A stretch of DNA of 64,000 nucleotides. Source: Nematostella vectensis. Its lineage: Eukaryota > Cnidaria > Anthozoa > Actiniaria > Edwardsiidae. Shown piece after piece: positions 17,225-32,630 of this stretch; the stretch's first letter is position 1; each line of letters starts with the position of its first letter. A program made the position numbers and the translations under genes. Below the pieces are notes generated by a model. It was not told where the DNA came from. It did not search any database and saw only the letters and a program-made list of their open reading frames with translations. The stretch covers positions 19,798,953 through 19,862,952 of the forward strand of contig NC_064036.1 of NCBI RefSeq assembly GCF_932526225.1, given 5' to 3'.

Positions 17225-20200
17225 CTAGAGACCATTTACCACCATTGTTTCTAGAGACCATTTTACCCCCATTATGTCTAGAGACCATTTTACCACCATT
17301 ATGTCTAGAGACCATTTTACCACCATTGTTTGAAAAGACCATTTTACCACCATTATGTCTAGAGACCATTTTACCACCATTAGTCTAGAGACCATTTTAC
17401 CACCATTATGCCTAGAGACCATTTACCACCATTGTGTGAAAAGACCATTTTACCATCATTATGTCTAGAGACCATTTACCACCATTATGGTTAGAGACCA
17501 TTTAACACCATTATGTCTATAGACTATTTTACCACCATTGTGTGAAAAGACCATTTTACCACCATTATGCATAGAGACCATTTTACCACCATTGTGTATA
17601 GAGGCAATTTTACCACCATTATGTCTAGAGACCATTTTACCACCATTATGTCTAGAGACCATTTTACCACCATTGTTTCTAGAGACCATTTTACCACCAT
17701 TATGTCTAGAGACCATTTACCACCATTGTGTCTAGAGACCATTTTACCTCCATTATGTCTAGAGACCATTTTACCACCATTGTGTGAAAAGACCAATTTA
17801 CCACCATTATGTCTAGAGACCATTTTACCACCATTATGTCTAGAGACCATTTTACCACCATTATGTCTAGAGACCATTTACCACCATTGTGTGAAAAGAC
17901 CATTTTACCACCATTATGTCTAGAGACCATTTACCACCATTATGTCTAGAGACTATTTACCACCATTATGTCTAGAGACCATTTACCACCATTATGTCTA
18001 GAGACCATTTTACCACCATTGTGTGAAAAGACCATTTTACCACCATTATGCATAGAGACCATTTTACCACCATTGTGTATAGAGACCATTTTACCACCAT
18101 TATGTCTAGAGACCATTTTACCACCATTATGTCTAGAGACCATTTTACCACCATTATGTCTAGAGACCATTTACCACCATTGTGTGAAAAGACCATTTTA
18201 CCACCATTATGTCTAGAGACCATTTTACCACCATTGTGTGAAAAGACCATTTTACCACCATTATGTCTAGAGACCATTTTACCACCATTATGTCTAGAGA
18301 CCATTTTACCACCATTATGTCTAGAGACCATTTACCACCATTGTGTGAAAAGACCATTTTACCACCATTATGTCTAGAGACCATTTTACCACCATTGTGT
18401 GAAAATACCATTTTACCACCATTATGCATAGAGACCATTTTACCACCATTGTGTATAGAGACCATTTTACCACCATTATGTCTAGAGACCATTTTACCAC
18501 CATTATGTCTAGAGACCATTTTACCACCATTATGCATAGAGACCATTGACCAACATTGTGTCTAGAGACCATTTTACCACCATTGTGTGAAAAGAACATT
18601 TTATCACCATTACGTCTAGAGACCATTTTACCACCATTATGTCTAGAGACCATTTACCACCATTATGTCTAGAGACCATTTACCACCATTGTTTCTAGAG
18701 ACCATTTTACCCCCATTATGTCTAGAGACCATTTTACCACCATTATGTCTAGAGACCATTTTACCACCATTGTGTGAAAAGACCATTTTAACACCATTAT
18801 GTCTAGAGACCATTTTACCACCATTATGTCTAGAGACCATTTTACCACCATTATGTCTAGAGACCATTTTACCACCATTATGTCTAGAGACCATTTACCA
18901 CCATTGTGTGAAAAGACCATTTTACCACCATTGTGTCTAGAGACCATTTTACCACCATTATGTCTAGAGACCATTTTACCACCATTGTGTGAAAAGACCA
19001 ATTTACCACCATTATGTCTAGAGACCATTTTACCACCATTATGTCTAGAGACCATTTTACCACCATTATGTCTAGAGACCATTTACCACCATTGTGTGAA
19101 AAGACCATTTTACCACCATTATGTCTAGAGACCATTTACCACCATTATGTCTAGAGACTATTTACCACCATTATGTCTAGAGACCATTTACCACCATTAT
19201 GTCTAGAGACCATTTTACCACCATTGTGTGAAAAGACCATTTTACCACCATTATGCATAGAGACCATTTTACCACCATTGTGTATAGAGACCATTTTACC
19301 ACCATTATGTCTAGAGACCATTTTACCACCATTATGTCTAGAGACCATTTTACCACCATTATGTCTAGAGACCATTTACCACCATTGTGTGAAAAGACCA
19401 TTTTACCACCATTATGTCTAGAGACCATTTTACCACCATTGTGTGAAAAGACCATTTTACCACCATTATGTCTAGAGACCATTTTACCACCATTATGTCT
19501 AGAGACCATTTTACCACCATTATGTCTAGAGACCATTTACCACCATTGTGTGAAAAGACCATTTTACCACCATTATGTCTAGAGACCATTTTACCACCAT
19601 TGTGTGAAAATACCATTTTACCACCATTATGCATAGAGACCATTTTACCACCATTGTGTATAGAGACCATTTTACCACCATTATGTCTAGAGACCATTTT
19701 ACCACCATTATGTCTAGAGACCATTTTACCACCATTATGCATAGAGACCATTGACCAACATTGTGTCTAGAGACCATTTTACCACCATTGTGTGAAAAGA
19801 ACATTTTACCACCATTACGTCTAGAGACCATTTTACCACCATTATGTCTAGAGACCATTTACCACCATTATGTCTAGAGACCATTTACCACCATTGTTTC
19901 TAGAGACCATTTTACCCCCATTATGTCTAGAGACCATTTTACCACCATTATGTCTAGAGACCATTTTACCACCATTGTGTGAAAAGACCATTTTACCACC
20001 ATTATGTCTAGAGACCATTTTACCACCATTAGTCTAGAGACCATTTTACCACCATTATGTCTAGAGACCATTTACCACCATTGTGTGAAAAGACCATTTT
20101 ACCACCATTATGTCTAGAGACCATTTACCACCATTATGGTTAGAGACCATTTAACACCATTATGTCTAGAGACTATTTTACCACCATTGTGTGAAAAGAC

Positions 20201-20819
20201 CATTTTCCCACCATTATGCATAGAGACCATTTTACCACCATTGTGTATAGAGACAATTTTACCACCATTATGTATAGAGACCATTTTACCACCATTATGT
20301 CTAGAGACCATTTTACCACCATTGTTTCTAGAGACCATTTTACCACCATTATGTCTAGAGACCATTTACCACCATTGTGTCTAGAGACCATTTTACCACC
20401 ATTATGTCTAGAGACCATTTTACCACCATTGTGTGAAAAGACCAATTTACCACCATTATGTCTAGAGACCATTTTACCACCATTATGTCTAGAGACCATT
20501 TTACCACCATTATGTCTAGAGACCATTTACCACCATTGTGTGAAAAGACCATTTTACCACCATTATGTCTAGAGACCATTTACCACCATTATGTCTAGAG
20601 ACTATTTACCACCATTATGTCTAGAGACCATTTACCACCATTATGTCTAGAGACCATTTTACCACCATTGTGTGAAAAGACCATTTTACCACCATTATGC
20701 ATAGAGACCATTTTACCACCATTGTGTATAGAGACCATTTTACCACCATTATGTCTAGAGACCATTTTACCACCATTATGTCTAGAGACCATTTTACCAC
20801 CATTATGTCTAGAGACCAT
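17225..20819. repeat. Nested 1.2-kb and 2.65-kb duplications in the satellite
   Basis: About 17,946-18,546 recurs at 19,151-19,751 (offset 1,205). About 17,225-18,170 recurs at 19,874-20,819 (offset 2,649). Shared rare markers are ATTGTTTCTAGAGACC, ATTATGGTTAGAGACC, the ATTGACCAACATTGTG junction and TGAAAAGAACATTTTA. The pattern implies at least two successive duplications of blocks of different size in one locality. Confidence 0.85.
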
Positions 20820-21122
20820 TTACCACCATTGTGTGAAAAGACCATTTTACCACCATTATGTCTAGAGACCATTTTACCACCATTATGTCTAGAGACTATT
20901 TACCACCATTGTGTCTGGAGACCATTTTACCACCATTATGTCTAGAGACCATTTTACCACCATTGTGTGAAAAGACCATTTTACCACCATTATGTCTAGA
21001 GACCATTTTACCACCATTATGTCTAGAGACCATTTTACCACCATTATGTCTAGAGACCATTTACCACCATTGTGTGAAAAGACCATTTTACCACCATTAT
21101 GTCTAGAGACCATTTACCACCA

Positions 21123-22623
21123 TTATGTCTAGAGACCATTTTACCACCATTGTGTGAAAAGACCATTTTACCACCATTATGCATAGAGACCATTTTACCA
21201 CCATTGTGTATAGAGACCATTTTACCACCATTATGCATAGAGACCATTTTACCACCATTGTGTCTAGAGACCATTTCACCACCATTGTGTCTAGAGACCA
21301 TTTTACCACCATTATGTTTAGTGACCATTTTACCACCATTATGTCTTGAGACCATTTTACCACCATTATGTCTAGTGACCATTTTACCACCATTATGTCT
21401 AGAGACCATTTTACCACCATTATGTCTAGAGACCATTTTACCACCATTATGCATAGAGACCATTTTACCACCATTATGTCTAGAGACCATTTTACCTCCA
21501 TTACGTCTAGAGACCATTTTACCACCATTATGTCTAGAGACCATTTTACCCCCCTTATGTCTAGAGACCATTTTACCACCATTATGTCTAGAGACCATTT
21601 TACCACTATAGTGTGAAAAGACCATTTTACCACCATTATGCATAGAGACCATTTTACCACCATTGTGTCTAGAGACCATTTTACCACCAATATGTCTAGA
21701 GACCATTTTACCACCATTGTGTCTAGAGACCATTTTACCACCATTATGTCTAGAGACCATTTTACCACCATTATGTCTAGTGACCATTTTACCACCATTA
21801 TGTCTAGAGACCATTTTACCACCATTATGTCTAGAGACCATTTTACCACCATTATGCATAGAGACCATTTACCACCATTATGTCTAGAGACCATTTTACC
21901 ACCATTGTGTGAAAAGACCATTTTACCACCATTATGCATAGAGACCATTTTACCACCATTGTGTATAGAGACCATTTTACCACCATTATGCATAGAGACC
22001 ATTTTACCACCATTGTGTCTAGAGACCATTTTACCACCATTGTGTCTAGAGACCATTTTACCACCATTATGTTTAGTGACCATTTTACCACCATTATGTC
22101 TTGAGACCATTTTACCACCATTATGTCTAGTGACCATTTTACCACCATTATGTCTAGAGACCATTTTACCACCATTATGTCTAGAGACCATTTTACCACC
22201 ATTATGCATAAAGACCATTTTACCACCATTATGTCTAGAGACCATTTTACCTCCATTACGTCTAGAGACCATTTTACCACCATTATGTCTAGAGACCATT
22301 TTACCCCCCTTATGTCTAGAGACCATTTTACCACCATTATGTCTAGAGACCATTTTACCACTATAGTGTGAAAAGACCATTTTACCACCATTATGCATAG
22401 AGACCATTTTACCACCATTGTGTCTAGAGACCATTTTACCACCAATATGTCTAGAGACCATTTTACCACCATTGTGTCTAGAGACCATTTTACCACCATT
22501 ATGTCTAGAGACCATTTTACCACCATTATGTCTAGTGACCATTTTACCACCATTATGTCTAGAGACCATTTTACCACCATTATGTCTAGAGACCATTTTA
22601 CCACCATTATGCATAGAGACCAT
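21123..22623. repeat. Tandem duplication of a 755-bp (28-monomer) block
   Basis: The block at about 21,123-21,868 is followed directly by a near-identical block at about 21,878-22,623 (offset 755 bp, which is 28 monomers minus one base). Both carry ATTATGTTTAGTGACC, the TCTTGAGACC variant, CATTTTACCTCC, TTTTACCCCCCTTATG and the CACTATAGTGTGAAAAG marker. One early difference is a monomer with CATAAAGACC only in the second copy. This is among the youngest-looking events in the array. Confidence 0.88.
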
Positions 22624-24239
22624 TTTACCACCATTATGTCTAGAGACCATTTTACCACCATTGTGTCTAGAGACCATTGACCACCATTGTGTCTAGAGAC
22701 CATTTTACCACCATTGTGTGAAAAGATCATTTTACCACCATTATGTCTAGAGACCATTTTACCACCATTATGTCTAAAGACCATTTTACCACCATTATGT
22801 CTAGAGACCATTTTACAACCATTGTGTCTAGAGACCATTTTACCACCATTATGTCTAGAGACCATTTACCACAATTATGTCTAAAGACCATTTTACCACC
22901 ATTATGTCTAGAGACCATTTACCACCATTATGTCTAGAGACCATTACCACCATTATGTCTAGAGACCATTTACCACCATTATGTCTAGAGACTATTTACC
23001 ACCATTATGTCTAGAGACCATTTACCACCATTGTGTCTAGAGACCATTTTACCACCATTATGTCTAGAGACCATTTTACCACCATTGTGTGAAAAGACCA
23101 TTTTACCACCATTATGTCTAGAGACCATTTTACAACCATTATGTCTAGAGACCATTTTACCACCATTATGTCTAGAGACCATTTACCACCATTGTGTGAA
23201 AAGACCATTTTACCACCATTATGTCTAGAGACCATTTTACCACCATTGTGTGAAAAGACCATTTTACCACTATTATGTCTAGAGAACATTTTACCACCAT
23301 TGTGTGAAAAGACCATTTTACCACCATTATGTCTAGAGACCATTTTACCACCATTATGTCTAAAGACCATTTTACCACCATTGTGTGAAAAGACCATTTT
23401 ACCACCATTGTGTGAAAAGACCATTTTACCACCATTATGCATAGAGACCATTTACCACTAGAGACCATTTTACAACCATTGTGTCTAGAGACCATTTTAC
23501 CACCATTATGTCTAGAGACCATTTTACCACCATTATGTCTAGAGACCATTTTACCACCATTATGTCTAGAGACCATTTTACCACCATTGTGTGAAAAGAC
23601 CATTTTACCACCATTATGTCTAGAGACCATTTTACAACCATTGTGTCTAAAGACCATTTACCACCATTATGTCTAGAGACCATTTTACCACCATTATGTC
23701 TAGAGACCATTTTACCACCATTGTGTGAAAATACCATTTTACCACCATTATGCATAGAGACCATTTTACCACCATTGTGTATAGAGACCATTTTACCACC
23801 ATTATGTCTAGAGACCATTTTACCACCATTATGTCTAGAGACCATTTTACCACCATTATGCATAGAGACCATTGACCAACATTGTGTCTAGAGACCATTT
23901 TACCACCATTGTGTGAAAAGAACATTTTACCACCATTACGTCTAGAGACCATTTTACCACCATTATGTCTAGAGACCATTTTACCACCATTATGTCCAGA
24001 GACCATTTTACCACCATTATGTCTAGAGACCATTTTACCACCATTGTGTCTAGAGACCATTGACCACCATTGTGTCTAGAGACCATTTTACCACCATTGT
24101 GTGAAAAGATCATTTTACCACCATTATGTCTAGAGACCATTTTACCTCCATTATGTCTAGAGACCATTTTACCACCATTGTGTGAAAATACCATTTTACC
24201 ACCATTATGCATAGAGACCATTTTACCACCATTGTGTGA

Positions 24240-27200
24240 AAAGACCATTTTACCACCATTATGTCTAGAGACCATTTTACCACCATTGTGTGAAAAGACC
24301 ATTTTACCACCATTATGTCTAGAGACCATTTTATAACCATTATGTCTAAAGACCATTTTACCACCATTGTGTGAAAAGACCATTTTACCACCATTATGTC
24401 TAGAGACCATTTTACCACCATTGTGTGAAAAGACCATTTTACCACCATTATGCATAGAGACCATTTACCACTAGAGACCATTTTACAACCATTGTGTCTA
24501 GAGACCATTTTACCACCATTATGTCTAGAGACCATTTTACCACCATTATGTCTAGAGACCATTTTACCACCATTATGTCTAGAGACCATTTTACAACCAT
24601 TATGTCTAGAGACCATTTTACCACCATTACGTCTAGAGACCATTTTACAACCATTGTGTCTAAAGACCATTTACCACCATTATGTCTAGAGACCATTTTA
24701 CCACCATTGTGTGAAAATACCATTTTACCACCATTATGCATAGAGACCATTTTACCACCATTGTGTATAGAGACCATTTTACCTCATTATGTCTAGAGAC
24801 CATTTCACCACCATTATGTCTAGAGACCATTTTACCACCATTATGCATAGAGACCATTGACCAACATTGTGTCTAGAGACCATTTTACCACCATTGTGTG
24901 AAAAGAACATTTTACCACCATTACGTCTAGAGACCATTTTACCACCATTATGTCTAGAGACCATTTTACCACCATTATGTCCAGAGACCATTTTACCACC
25001 ATTATGTCTAGAGACCATTTTACCACCATTGTGTCTAGAGACCAATGACCACCATTGTGTCTAGAGACCATTTTACCACCATTGTGTGAAAAGATCATTT
25101 CACCACCATTATGTCTAGAGACCATTTTACCACCATTATGTCTAGAGACCATTTTACCACCATTGTGTGAAAAGACCATTTTACCACCATTATGTCTAGT
25201 GACCATTTTACCACCATTATGTCTAGTGCCCATTTTACCACCATTGTGTGAAAAGACCATTTTACCACCATTATGCATAGAGACCATTTTACCACCATTA
25301 TGCCTAGAGACCATTTTACAACCATAGTGTCTAGAGACCATTTTTCAACCATTATGTCTAGAGACCATTTTACCACCATTGTGTGAAAAGACCATTTTAC
25401 CACCATTATGTCTAGTGACCATTTTACCACCATTGTGTGAAAAGACCATTTTACCACCATTATGCATAGGGACCATTTTACCACCATTATGTCTAGAGAC
25501 CATTTTACAACCATTGTGTCTAGAGACCATTTTACCACCATTGTGTGAAAAGACCATTTTACCACCATTATGCATAGAGACCATTTTACCACCATTATGT
25601 CTAAAGACCATTTTTACCACCATTATGTCTGGAGACCATTTTACAACCATTGTGTCTAGAGACCATTTTATCACCATTATGTCTAGAGACCATTTACCAC
25701 CATTATGTCTAAAGACCATTTTACCACCATTATGTCTAGAGACCATTTACCACCATTATGTCTAGAGATCATTACCACCATTATGTCTAAAGACCATTTA
25801 CCACCATTATGTCTAGAGACCATTTACCACCATTATGTCTAGAGACCATTTACCACCATTGTGTCTAGAGACCATTTTACCACCATTATGTCTAGAGACC
25901 ATTTTACCACCATTATGTCTAGAGACCATTTTACCACCATTGTGTGAAAAGACCATTTTACCACCATTATGTCTAGAGACCATTTTACCACCTTTATGTC
26001 TAGAGACCATTTTACCACCATTATGTCTAGAGACCATTTACCACCATTGTGTGAAAAGACCATTTTACCACCATTATGTCTAGAGACCATTTACCACCAT
26101 TATGTCTAGGGACCATTTTACCACCATTGTGTGAAAAGACCATTTTACCACCAATATGTCTAGAGACCATTTACCACCATTGTGTGAAAAGACCATTTTA
26201 CCACCATTATGTCTAGAGACCGTTTACCACCATTATGTCTAGAGACCATTTACCACCATTATGTCTAGAGACCATTTTACCACCATTGTGTGAAAAGACC
26301 ATTTTACCACCATTATGCATAGAGACCATTTTACCACCATTGTGTATAGAGACCATTTTACCACCATTATGTCTAGAGACCATTTTACCACCATTATGTC
26401 TAGAGACCATTTTACCACCATTGTGTCTAGAGACCATTTTACCACCATTATGTATAGAGACCATTTTACCACCATTATGTCTAGACCATTTTACCACCAT
26501 TATGTCTAGAGACCATTTTACCACCATTGTGTCTAGAGACCATTTTACCACCATTATGTCTAAAGACCATTTACCACCATTGTGTCTAGAGACCATTTTA
26601 CCACCATTATGTCTAGAGACCAATTTACCACCATTGTGTGAAAAGACCATTTTACCACCATTATGTCTAGAGACCATTTTACCACCATTATGTCTAGAGA
26701 CCATTTACCACCATTGTGTGAAAAGTCCATTTTACCACCATTATGTCTAGAGACCATTTACCACCATTATGTCTAGAGACTATTTACCACCATTGTGTCT
26801 AGAGACCATTTTACCACCATTATGTCTAGAGACCATTTTACCACCATTGTGTGAAAAGACCATTTTACCACCATAATGTCTAGAGACCATTTTACCACCA
26901 TTATGTCTAGAGACCATTTTACCACTATTATGTCTAGAGACCATTTACCACCATTGTGTGAAAAGACCATTTTACCACCATTATGTCTGGAGACCATTTT
27001 ACCACCATTGTGTCTAGAGACCATTTTACCACCATTATGTCTAGAGACCATTTACCACCATTGTGTCTAGAGACCATTTTACCACCATTATGTCTAGAGA
27101 CCATTTTACGACCATTGTGTGAAAAGACCATTTTACCACCATTATGTCTAGAGACCATTTTACCACCATTATGTCTAGAGACCATTTTACCACCATTATG

Positions 27201-30200
27201 TCTAGAGACCATTTACCACCATTGTGTGAAAAGACCATTTTACCACCATTATGTCTAGAGACCATTTACCACCATTATGTCTAGAGACTTATTACCACCA
27301 TTGTGTCTAGAGACCATTTTACCACCATTATGTCTAGAGACCATTTTACCACCATTGTGTGAAAAACCATTTTACCACCATTATGTCTAGAGACAATTTT
27401 ACCACCATTATGTCTAGAGACCATTTACCACTATTGTGTGAAAAGACCATTTTACCACCATTATGTCTAGAGACCATTTACCACCATTATGTCTAGAGAC
27501 TATTTACCACCATTATGTCTAGAGATTATTTACCACCATTATGTCTAGAGACCATTTTACCACCATTGTGTGAAAAGACCATTTTACCACTATTATGCAT
27601 AGAGACCATTTTACCACCATTGTGTATAGAGACCATTTTACCACCATTATGTCTAGAGACCATTTTACCACCATTATGTCTAGAGACCATTTTACCACCA
27701 TTGTGTCTAGAGACCATTTTACCACCATTATGTCTAGTGACCATTTTACCACCATTATTTTTTAGTGACCATTTTACCACCATTGTGTCTAGAGACCATT
27801 TTACCACCATTATGTCTAGTGACCATTTTACCACCATTATGTCTAGAGACCATTTTACCACCATTATGTCTAGAGACCATTTTACCACCATTGTGTCTAG
27901 AGACCATTTTACCACCATTATGTCTAGAGACCATTTTACCACCATTATGTCTAAAGACCATTTTACCACCATTATGTCTAGAGACCATTTACCACCATTA
28001 TGTCTAGAGACCATTTACCACCATTGTGTCTAGAGACCATTTTACCACCATTATGTCTAGAGACCATTTTACCACCATTATGTCTAGAGACCATTTTACC
28101 ACCATTGTGTGAAAAGACCATTTTACCACCATTATGTATAGAGACCATTTTACCACCGTTAGTCTAGAGACCATTTTACCACCATTATGTCTAGAGACCA
28201 TTTACCACCATTGTGTGAAAAGACCATTTTACCACCATTATGTCTAGAGACCATTTACCACCATTGTGTGAAAAGACCATTTTACCACCATTATGTCTAG
28301 AGACCATTTTACCACCATTATGTCTAGAGACCATTTTACCACCATTGTGTGAAAAGACAATTTTACCACCATTATGTCTAGAGACCATTTTACCACCATT
28401 ATGTCTAGAGACCATTTTACCACCATTGTGTCTAGAGACCATTTTACCACCATTATGTCTAGAGACCATTTACCACCATTGTGTCTAGAGACCATTTTAC
28501 CACCATTATGTCTAGAGACCATTTTACCACCATTGTGTGAAAAGACCATTTTACCACCATTATGTCTAGAGACCATTTTACCACCATTATGTCTAGAGAC
28601 CATTTACCACCATTGTGTGAAAGGACCATTTTACCACCATTATGTCTAGAGACCATTTACCACCATTATGTCTAGAGACTATTTACCACCATTGTGTCTA
28701 GAGACCATTTTACCACCATTATGTCTAGAGACCATTTTACCACCATTATGTCTAGAGACCATTTTACCACCACTATGTCTAGAGACCATTTACCACCATT
28801 GTGTGAGACCATTTTACCACCATTATGTCTAGAGACCATTTTACCACCATTGTGTGAAAAGATTATTTTACCACCATTATGTCTAGAGACCATTTTACCA
28901 CCATTATGTCTAGAGACCATTTACCACCATTGTGTGAAAAGGCCATTTTACCACCATTATGTCTAGAGACCATTTTACCACCATTGTGTCTAGAGACCAT
29001 TTTACCACAATTATGTCTAGAGACCATTTACCACCATTGTGTCTAGAGAACATTTTACCACCATTATGTCTAGAGACCATTTTACCACCATTGTGTGAAA
29101 AGACAATTTTACCACCATTATGTCTAAAGACCATTTTACCACCATTATGTCTAGAGACCATTTTACCACCATTATGTCTAGAGACAATTTACCACCATTG
29201 TGTGAAAAGACCATTTTACCACCATTATGTCTAGAGACCATTTTACCACCATTATGTCTAGAGACTATTTACCACCATTTTGTCTAGAGACCATTTTACC
29301 ACCATTATGTCTAGAGACCATTTTACCACCATTGTGTGAAAAGACCATTTTACCACCATTGTGTGAAAAGACCATTTTACCACCATTATCTCTAGAGACC
29401 ATTTTACCACCATTATGTCTAGAGACCATTTTACCACCATTATGTATAGAGACCATTTACCACCATTGTGTGAAAAGACCATTTTACCAGCATTATGTCT
29501 AGAGACCATTTACAACCATTATGTCTAGAGACTATTTACCACCATTATGTCTAGAGACCATTTACCACCATTATGTCTAGAGACCATTTTACCACCATTG
29601 TGTGAAAAGACCATTTTACCACCATTATGCATAGAGACCATTTTACCGCCATTGTGTATAGAGACCATTTTACCACCACTATGCATAGAGACCATTTTAC
29701 CACCATTGTGTGAAGAGACCATTTTACCACCATTGTGTCTAGAAACCATTTTACCACCATTATGTCTAGTGACCATTTTACCACCATTATGTCTAGAGAC
29801 CATTTTACCACCATTATGTGTAGTGACCATTTTACCACCATTATGTCTAGAGACCATTTTACCACCATTATGTCTAGAGACCATTTTACCACCATTATGC
29901 ATAGAGACCATTTTACCACCATTATGTCTAGAGACCATTATACCACCATTACGTCTAGAGACCATTTTACCACCATTATGTCTAGAAACCATTTTACCCC
30001 CCTTATGTCTAGAGACCATTTTACCACCATTATGTCTAGAGACCATTTTACCACTATTGTGTGAAAAGACCATTTTACCACCATTATGCATAGAGACCAT
30101 TTTACCACCATTGTGTGAAAACACCATTTTACCACCATTATGCATAGAGATTATTTTACCACCATTGTGTCTAGAGACCATTTTACCACCATTATGTCTA

Positions 30201-32630
30201 GAGACCATTTTACCACCATCGTGTCTAGAGACCATTTTACCACCATTATGTCTAGAGACCATTTTACCACAATTATGTCTAGTGACCATTTTACCACCAT
30301 TATGTCTAGAGACAATTTTACCACCATTATGTCTAGAGACCATTTTACCACCATTATGCATAGAGACCATTTTACCACCATTATGTCTAGAGACCATTTT
30401 ACCACCATTATGTCTAGAGACCATTTTACCACCATTTTGTCTAGAGACCATTTTACCACCATTATGTCTAGAGACCATTTTACCACCATTATGTCTAAAG
30501 ACCATTTTACCACCATTGTGTCTAGAGACCATTTAGCACCATTATGTATAGAGACCGTTTTACCACCATTATGTCTAGAGACCATTTACCACCATTATGT
30601 CTAGAGACCATTTACCACCATTATGTCTAGAGACCATTTTACCACCATTGTGTGAAAAGACCATTTTACCACCATTATGCATAGAGACCATTTTACCACC
30701 ATTGTGTATAGAGACCATTTTACCACCATTATGTCTAGAGACCATTTTACCACCATTATGTCTAGAGACCATTTTACCACCATTGTGTCTAGAGACCATT
30801 TTACCACCATTATGTATAGAGACCATTTTACCACCATTATGTCTAGAGACCATTTACCACCATTATGTCTAGAGACCATTTAACACCATTGTGTCTAGAG
30901 ACCATTTTACCACCATTATGTCTAGAGACCATTTTACCACCATTATGTCTAGAGACCATTTTACCACCATTGTGTGAAAAGACCATTTTACCACCATTAT
31001 GTCTAGAGACCATTTTACCACCATTAGTCTAGAGACCATTTTACCACCATTATGTCTAGAGACCATTTACCACCATTGTGTGAAAAGACCATTTTACCAC
31101 CATTATGTCTAGAGACCATTTATCACCATTATGTCTAGAGACCATTTAACACCATTATGTCTAGAGACCATTTTACCACCATTGTGTGAAAAGACCATTT
31201 TACCACCATTATGCATAGAGACCATTTTACCACCATTGTGTATAGAGACCATTTTACCACCATTATGTCTAGAGACCATTTTACCACCATTATGTCTAGA
31301 GACCATTTTACCACCATTGTGTCTAGAGACCATTTTACCACCATTATGTCTAGAGACCATTTACCACCATTGTGTCTAGAGACCATTTTACCACCATTAT
31401 GTCTAGAGACCATTTACCACCATTGTGTCTAGAGACCATTTTACCACCATTATGTCTAGAGACCATTTTACCACCATTATGTCTAGAGACCATTTTACCA
31501 CCATTGTGTGAAAAGACCATTTTACCACCATTATGTCTAGAGACCATTTACCACCATTGTGTGAAAATACCATTTTACCACCATTATGTCTAGAGACCAT
31601 TTACCACCATTATGTCTAGAGACCATTTAACACCATTATGTCTAGAGACCATTTTACCACCATTGTGTGAAAAGACCATTTTACCACCATTATGCATAGA
31701 GACCATTTTACCACCATTGTGTATAGAGACCATTTTACCACCATTATGTCTAGAGACCATTTTACCACCATTATGTCTAGAGACCATTTTACCACCATTG
31801 TGTCTAGAGACCATTTTACCACCATTATGCCTAGAGACCATTTTACCACCATTGTGTGAAAAGACCATTTTACCACCATTATGTCTAGAGACCATTTTAC
31901 CACCATTGTGTGAAAAGACCATTTTACCACCATTATGTCTAGAGACCATTTACCACCATTGTGTCTAGAGACCATTTTACCACCATTATGTCTAGAGAAC
32001 ATTTTACCACCATTATGTCTAGAGACCATTTTACCACCATTGTGTGAAAAGACCATTTTACCACCATTATGTCTAGAGACCATTTACCACCATTGTGTAA
32101 AAATACCATTTTACCACCATTATGTCTAGAGACCATTTACCACCATTATGTCTAGAGACCATTTAACACCATTATGTCTAGAGACCATTTTACCACCATT
32201 GTGTGAAAAAACCATTTTACCACCATTATGCATAGAGACCATTTTACCACCATTGTGTATAGAGACCATTTTACCACCATTATGTCTAGAGACCATTTTA
32301 CCACCATTATGTCTAGAGACCATTTTACCACCATTGTGTCTAGAGACCATTTTACCACCATTATGTCTAGAGACCATTTACCACCATTGTGTCTAGAGAC
32401 CATTTTACCACCATTATGTCTAGAGACCATTTTACCACCATTGTGTGAAAAGACCATTTTACCACCATTATGTCTAGAGACCATTTTACCACCATTATGT
32501 CTAGAGACCATTTTACCACCATTATGTCTAGAGACCATTTACCACCATTGTGTGAAAAGACCATTTTACCACCATTATGTCTAGAGACCATTTTACCACC
32601 ATTGTGTGAAAAGACCATTTTACCACTATT
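24240..32630. repeat. 8.4-kb copy of about 7,890-16,070 (16.5-kb offset)
   Basis: A very long order-preserving match to about 7,890-16,070. The offset is 16,353 bp at the left, about 16,540 after a seven-monomer expansion near 25.4-25.7 kb, and about 16,566 near the right end. Markers include ATTATTTTTTAGTGACC (11,215 and 27,755), the contracted GTGTGAGACC monomer (12,262 and 28,801) and ATTATCTCTAGAGACC. This is the largest repeat order visible and contains the 5.8-kb order inside it. Confidence 0.88.

Noticed and set aside
21103-22677. 524-codon open frame on the minus strand, and dozens of similar frames at 1-39,957
   Set aside because: They are nine-residue repeats (KMVSRHNGG, KWSLDIMVV, LETILPPLC, SRDHFTTIM) in four frames at once, a direct result of a 27-bp monomer with a single stop triplet. 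No unique sequence, start context or domain.
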